64,000 nt of DNA from positions 15,523,001 through 15,587,000 of the forward strand of contig PUFA01000007.1 of assembly GCA_003508835.1 (NCBI GenBank), read 5' to 3'. Position numbers and translations under genes: made by a program. Position 1 is the stretch's first letter. The number at the start of each line of letters is the position of its first letter. Source of the DNA: Eonycteris spelaea. Taxonomy: Eukaryota; Chordata; Mammalia; Chiroptera; Pteropodidae. Shown one piece after another: positions 58,606 through 64,000 of this stretch. The notes beneath the pieces are model-generated. The model had not been told where the DNA came from. It was given only the letters and a program-made list of their open reading frames with translations, and ran no database searches.

Positions 58606-61039
58606 TTTCTAAACTAATTTCTTTGGGGTAGGTTATACTTGACGTTAACTACAATATCCTTTTAATATTTTATTCTTAATAGCTACTGATCCTATTGTTC
58701 ATGTCAAGATTTTTTTTCTTTCTGATGCTTATGAAAATATTTAAAAACTACTCTAGCGAAGAGAGTTTATTTGTATTCATTTAAAGCTTAATAACTTTCA
58801 GATTAGGTAATAATCTACAACTAGCCAAAAAGAAGCCACTATTTAAAAAGTCATTGAATTTCCATCAATCTTGGAATAAAATATCAGACAATGAAGGTGC
58901 AACTGCAGTGTAATAGGCTATTTTAAATGCTAGATGTGCAAAAATCAATAGACCATTAGTTTAATTTTATCCACAACTGAAGGAAGAAAATTAACAGATT
59001 ATAATCTTCTGGCCAACCACGGGAGCAAAGCAAATAAAGACTTTCGGTTACATGTGGCTCAATTAAAGTACTCCAATATCAGAGACCAATATGAAAAGTA
59101 GATATTTATATATGAAAGTACTTTGGCATTTTTTGTTATTTTTATTGTGAGCTTAGGTTTCTAGCTCTGCCCTCTACCTCCACGTACTTTAGAATGCAGG
59201 GAGCTATTTGGTGGAAGAAAAATTAGGATAAGTGTTAGATGATAGGGGAGTGGAAGCTTCTGGATTGATCAGTAAGTAACTCATTCTCTTCAGTGAAACA
59301 GTCCAATCTTTTTACCAAACCTGGTTGGATTTCTTTACCTGAAAAATGAGAATAGTTTTATATTTTATCAATTCTGAGACCTACTTTTTCACATTTTAAC
59401 CTCTTAAATTGCAACACATCTAACAATAAACAGCATTGTATAAGTGACAGCATGTTTTTATTCTCAGTTCTTAAGATGATGATGATGATACATCTTTTAG
59501 TTGATGGCGTCAATGACTTAATCAGATCACCTTGAATCTTGTAGAGGAAATCTACAGAACAGTTAAAAGTAGGTTGCCAATTTTAAGACATTCTCACAAA
59601 TACCTAGAAATAGCGAAATTACTTCAGCTTCTAAAAAACACATCTTAGTGCTTTAAAAGCAAAACAGACCATAGCACTTGTTTAATAATGTCAAAAATAT
59701 ATTCCTAAAATAAAACTTGATTATTGTTTACAAAAGAATACACAATAACCTAGTGGCATGGGACTAGAACTGAAAGATCTAAAGCAAAACATTTTGGGGA
59801 TGCTGATCTTCAAGGACAAAGAAGAAATTCATTGTCTAGGCAGAAAAGGCATCGTATAGCAGCTTACATTATTTTTTGAATGAAACATAGTATCACAAAT
59901 AATTTACATGCAGTCAAATTGCCTCTATTATTTAAATAAATCCAGGAGACAAACGTTCTCAAAAGGCAAGAATTCAGCCATTTTAGTGCCCATCATTTTT
60001 TGTTGGAGAATAAAAAAATCTAGATAATGAAATCTAACCCACAGAGGAATTGATTCATAATGAAGAATTTAGGATTAATATGTATGAAAAGGACTAGTAG
60101 TGAGCATTTAGTCAATTTTAAATAAATCTGAAGTAATGATTGCAGAAGATAATATATATGTTAAGAACACTGACAGTTTAAAATTTCAATATAATTAAGA
60201 AAATTGGAAGGAGCATCAAGTTCTTCCTCTTTTTTCGTAGCAGAGTTGATTGATACAATTAAGCTTGATTAAGCTTATAAAGTATAGTTAAAAACTTTCA
60301 ACCTCAATATTTCTTATGGTTTTTAATTAAATTTTATATTGATATTTTAGCGATACCTTTTACTGTTAAGAAATGTTTCTTAATTTAGTAACTATTTTAG
60401 TTTAGCTAAAAGCCAATATTTTTGTTACATATGTTAACTTTAACTGAAATTTATCTCAGCATGTTATTTATAAAAGTATGGAGAACATGAGGCAGTGTTC
60501 AGTGTCTTTATAAATAACAATATCGTTTGCCTGTCAGTCATCTGTCTACACTAATAGAGTGATTCACAAGATCACAAGATGTTTCATCCTGAATGAAGTG
60601 TACTAAATGTTGCCAATTGTTATTTCTCAGTGGCGGGATTTGGGATGATTTTTCTTCCTTTGTTATTTTTTAAAAAACTACAGCGTATCTATTTATATAA
60701 ATCTAGAAATGACAATAAAATTAAAGTGTGTGTCTATACATGTACACACGAGTATATATGCGCATATGTGTACATACATAAAACCAAATCCCATCAGATA
60801 CCTTCATCCCCACCATACTTTTTGCAATCTGCTCCTATCTTGTGTGGCTATACTCTTTTGAACTTGCTGATTGTTTGCTGCATTTTGCAGTTATTCCTTA
60901 ATCGGTTGTGAGGAGTCCATACCAAGATGTGGATAACTGTCGTGCATTGGGTTCTTCAATTAACTACCGCTGAAGAGTAATTGAAAACGCCTTTTTAAAA
61001 AATTCAGTATTGGTTTATCAGCTAGAAAGTAATTTTTGC
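58606..61039. other. Unassigned; AT-rich, some segments possibly conserved
   Basis: About 2.4 kb with no gene or clear repeat. 58790-59060 ('gggagcaaagcaaataaaga') and 59480-60110 are repeat-free and AT-rich. A (GAT)n run lies at 59476-59490. The 93-codon frame at 60630-60911 begins hydrophobic and runs into an imperfect (AC/TA) tract at 60725-60782; no domain is seen. Confidence 0.4.
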
Positions 61040-61270
61040 ATGGTGGTTAAGCTTGTGTCCATTGAGGTCACAGAACCCATAGTCAATCAGGGCACGCAAA
61101 TCATAAAGTATGTGACCTTGAGCAAACTGCCTAACATAGCCCACACACATTTTTCATTTCTAGAATATTGACTTAATGAAAGTATTGAGCTCACAGGGTT
61201 CTTGTAAAGATTACATTATATAACATTTGCAAAACACTTAGCATAATGACACACAGCAGAGCTTAGTCAG
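61040..61270 (+). repeat. MIR SINE
   Basis: 'gtatgtgaccttgagcaaac', 'tgcctaacatagcccacaca', then 'acagggttcttgtaaagatt' and 'caaaacacttagcataatga' match MIR from the 5' part through the 3' end. Confidence 0.85.
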
Positions 61271-63174
61271 CAAAAGGTACACAAATAATCAATTGTCCTA
61301 AGTTCTGCAGAGGAGATGCACAGGACACCGAGAGCCCACAACAGGAGGTACGGACCTAAGCGTGAGGGCCAGCGATGTTTCCGGTACTCTGTGTCATTCG
61401 TCACACGGCATTTCCACAAATATTAGGTGTAGTAGGAGGACTCTGAGTTTCTGATGATGGTGAGGAAAATGGTTTCGAAATCACATGAGAAATCTGTTTT
61501 CCGTTCTTATTTAAAAAAAAAAAAATCAGATGTCACACAGATTTGGAGGAATCACTTGCCTGAGAGTAGCTCTTTAAGTCATGAGAGGTCAAAGAATCTT
61601 ACCCGTATCATAATTCGTAATGACTTTCAGCTTAAAAGTATTTTTCCCCCTTTTAAAAATTTTAACAGAAAGTGAGGAATTTGAAAGAGAAACCGAAAAA
61701 CAAACAACATCAGACATATACAGCTAAAGGTATGGACATTTTTAATTGTAAATCTGACGGCTTTCTGTGTACCTGCGAGTTTTATTGTTCTGACCCGGAC
61801 ACCTGCATTTGATACACTTTCTGAACCATGCCTTATATACAGCAGAGATCCTTGTACCACCTGTCATAATAAGAAGCACAGTTATATTGATAAAAACGAA
61901 TGGATCCTGCTCAGCTCAGGACTAAAATGCCTGCTCGTCCCTCTTGCTGGAAAATGGTCTGTGCTCTGCCTCTGCCAGAGGGTCACAAGGGTATTTGTGC
62001 AGCTACCTTCCTAGCAGACTGGGCACGGTCATTAGAATGGAGGCAGTGAACACAGCAGAATGCCACTCAGGCATTTAAGCATTAGAATGATTATCTCGCG
62101 TGCCATGATTTAGAAAGTCTAAACTGACTGTGTCAAAGTGACAAAGCATTGACTTAGGAAGCACGGTAGTTGGGGAGAAGTAGTGAAATGAACAAAGGAG
62201 GTACTTAAACAATTTGAAAAATCTGTTAAGCTTTTTTTTCCACCAAAGCACCGATAAATCTACAGGGCAAATAAACTTACTCCAGCACCTTCTCAGAATT
62301 CTCCCAAAGCTACATTTCATTTTGTTTTGTCTTCAAATCTTTGTTTAATCATATCTTGAATGTACTTCCTTGAGACATATGTTGGGGGAAGTGAGGGGCA
62401 TAGCGGTCATTTCTCAGAGCCCTTATGGAAGGAAGGAAGGCAGGAACTGAAGCTGGGATAATACATATCTCTTACAGTACCCCTCTCTCCTCGCACAGGC
62501 TCGTAGGTACAGCAACTGAGCATACATAAATTTGAAGGTTTTCAAAACTAGTTTGAAGAATCCATCTTATAAATACAATGAAAGAGCAAAAATATCATCA
62601 AGAATCAGTTTATATCCACCCTCCACCCACCCCAGACAAGACAGTTGCTGTAATTGCTTCTCTTGCAAAACATTTTCTAAGTGCCAAGTTATGTAGGGAA
62701 TGAAGTGTTACCTAGCAATATGGCCAACTTTCAATTATCCATGGCAATGGAAGACAGGGATAGTAGAGATAATTAAAATTCACAGACTATCCCCAAACTT
62801 GAGTTTAATCATTTACATAATGCTTCTCTTGCACTAAGCATGTTGGAAGCGCTACCTAGAGATGATGTCTTTTGATTCAGGTTTCATCTCTTTTCATGTT
62901 CCTTTGATCTCCAAACAGGGGAAAACAACAGAAAACCTTATTTTATCTTTAGGGCCTAATAAAAATTTTGGATCACAGTAGATGTTCAAAAAATATTGAA
63001 CTACTAGAATGGAATGAAATGGTCATAAGAAAGGTATTGTGGAGGGAAAGGATCTTTATAATTCTTGGACTGGGAGCTAGATATGATCCTTACTTATTCT
63101 TGTAGTTGAGACCAGCCAGATTTTTATTGTATTTGAAGAATACAGCTAGCTTTCATTTTAAAGTTAGTATACTC
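61271..63174. other. Unassigned; candidate conserved non-coding segments
   Basis: No gene. An A run lies at 61513-61525. 61870-62170 and 62620-62900 are repeat-free with balanced composition and could be conserved. The short frames at 61454-61675, 61627-61860 (-) and 62075-62320 (-) are unsupported. Confidence 0.4.
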
Positions 63175-63545
63175 AAACTTATTCATTCATTTATGTATTC
63201 ACAAATGTTTATTACGTGTTTATCTTGTGCCAGTCTTTGTTTTGAGTATTGGACATTTAGCAGAAGACGAGATCAGTTTGGTTCCTCCCTTCTCGAGCTT
63301 AGATTCTACTTGGAGGAATCAGATTAAAAGCAAATTTTTAAAACATGTTAGTGGAATGTGCTAGCACTATGAGGACAATATAAGCAGATTACAAGATAGT
63401 GTAATATGGGTGAGAAGCATTAAAATGGCATGATGAGGAATTCCTCTGTGCTGAAAGATGAGATAGACCCTGCCACACAGAAGGTCAGTAAAAGAGAATT
63501 TCAGGCAAAGGCACTTAAGCAGAGAAAGAATTTTGAATCTTGGGA
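63175..63545 (-). repeat. L2 LINE 3' end, antisense
   Basis: 'cttattcattcatttatgta', 'gtgccagtctttgttttgag', 'ctcgagcttagattctactt' and, farther in, 'caggcaaaggcacttaagca' follow the reverse complement of the L2 3' region. Confidence 0.8.
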
Positions 63546-63782
63546 ACAAATATCGGGTTATGTTAAACCTCAGCTCTTACATCACTCTTCAAACTGGAAT
63601 CAGCTGTATCCCCAAGTTATCCTTCTTTCCTTAGTATCAAATAGAAAGCTTTAAAATGGTGATTCCTAGGTCTAAAAAAGTGATTCTTCACCTTATTTAG
63701 GCCATAAACCCATTCGAGACTCTAATTCAATACATGACTATTTTTTTCTTGTAGTACACAGGCATGCGTATACATGTGTGCA

Positions 63783-63786
<4 letters not shown>
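63546..63786. other. Unassigned sequence
   Basis: Short interval between L2 and the CA repeat; nothing recognised. Confidence 0.4.

Positions 63787-63819
<33 letters not shown>
63787..63819. repeat. (CA)n microsatellite, about 16 units
   Basis: A pure CA run; the upstream 'gtgcacgcgcac' is an imperfect extension. Confidence 0.97.
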
Positions 63820-63894
63820 GATCCATTCCTTTTAGTGGAACTCTGGACTTCAATGGCAATAGGTCATTTTGTCATTGGAAGCTCAGAATATTTT

Positions 63895-64000
63895 GTTCAG
63901 TCATTTATTAAGTGCCGCTTAGCAGTTAGGTACTGCTCTAGGTACTGGAAAAACACAAAGCCTACTTTCTCATGAAACTTTATCTGGAGCATAATTTTTA
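63895..64000 (-). repeat. L2 LINE 3' end, antisense, cut by window edge
   Basis: 'gttcagtcatttattaagtg', 'tactgctctaggtactggaa' and 'ttctcatgaaactttatctg' are the reverse complement of the L2 terminus. It continues past the end of the window. Confidence 0.75.

Noticed and set aside
1..64000. CRISPR array, operon, phage or plasmid features
   Set aside because: There are no regularly spaced direct repeats and no dense coding sequence. Composition and repeats are those of a mammalian nuclear genome.
1..64000. tRNA, rRNA, snRNA or 7SL-derived genes
   Set aside because: I saw no intact A/B-box tRNA, U6, 7SK or rRNA signature; the tRNA-like pieces are MIR heads.

Overview
The window looks like a gene-poor stretch of a placental mammal's nuclear genome. 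It is AT-rich and CpG-depleted. It is built from ancient mammalian interspersed repeats (MIR, L2, old L1, an ERV-L remnant, hAT-type DNA transposon remnants), microsatellites and unassigned single-copy sequence. I find no intact protein-coding gene, no convincing exon, no structural RNA gene and no bacterial-style system. Open frames are mostly 60-110 codons, as expected by chance in AT-rich DNA; the longer ones fall in a decayed retrocopy, in LINEs or in a simple repeat.

The lineage is inferred. The L1 3' ends carry an 'accaatgtcaccccaataa' type tail (13113-13164, 35100-35305, 49322-49355). I associate this form with laurasiatherian L1s, bats in particular. No recent tRNA-derived SINE is visible in 64 kb; carnivore, horse, ruminant and vespertilionid-bat DNA would usually show several. 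A bat with few young SINEs, such as a pteropodid, is my best guess, held loosely.

Layout. 1-6.5 kb: L2 and MIR fragments and an old local tandem duplication (5114-5502). 6.7-9.3 kb: a minus-strand L1 between GT microsatellites. 12.5-13.2 kb: a long GA tract and a tiny L1 insertion with perfect target-site duplications. 15.4-17.8 kb: an unusually long L2. 18-36 kb: scattered MIRs, an LTR-like element (24.6-25.0 kb), a long CA repeat, and blocks that read like conserved non-coding DNA (26.0-26.8, 31.4-32.1, 36.4-37.1 kb). 41-45 kb: a dense repeat cluster with an L1M 5' portion, an ERV-L pol-derived remnant split by another repeat, and an antisense L1 interrupted by a CA microsatellite. 48-49.7 kb: a hAT-like element, an L1 with an inverted 5' piece, and a second parallel L1 fragment. 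53.5-54.8 kb: the only gene-derived sequence, an intronless, frameshifted processed pseudogene of PPAN (SSF1/Peter Pan ribosome-biogenesis factor). 55.9-64 kb: antisense L2 and L1 fragments, two MIRs and unassigned AT-rich sequence.

There is no operon or pathway to describe. Functional content, if any, is probably distal regulatory sequence. I found no credible new biological system. The observations most worth checking are the PPAN retrocopy, the retrotransposition footprints and the candidate conserved non-coding blocks.
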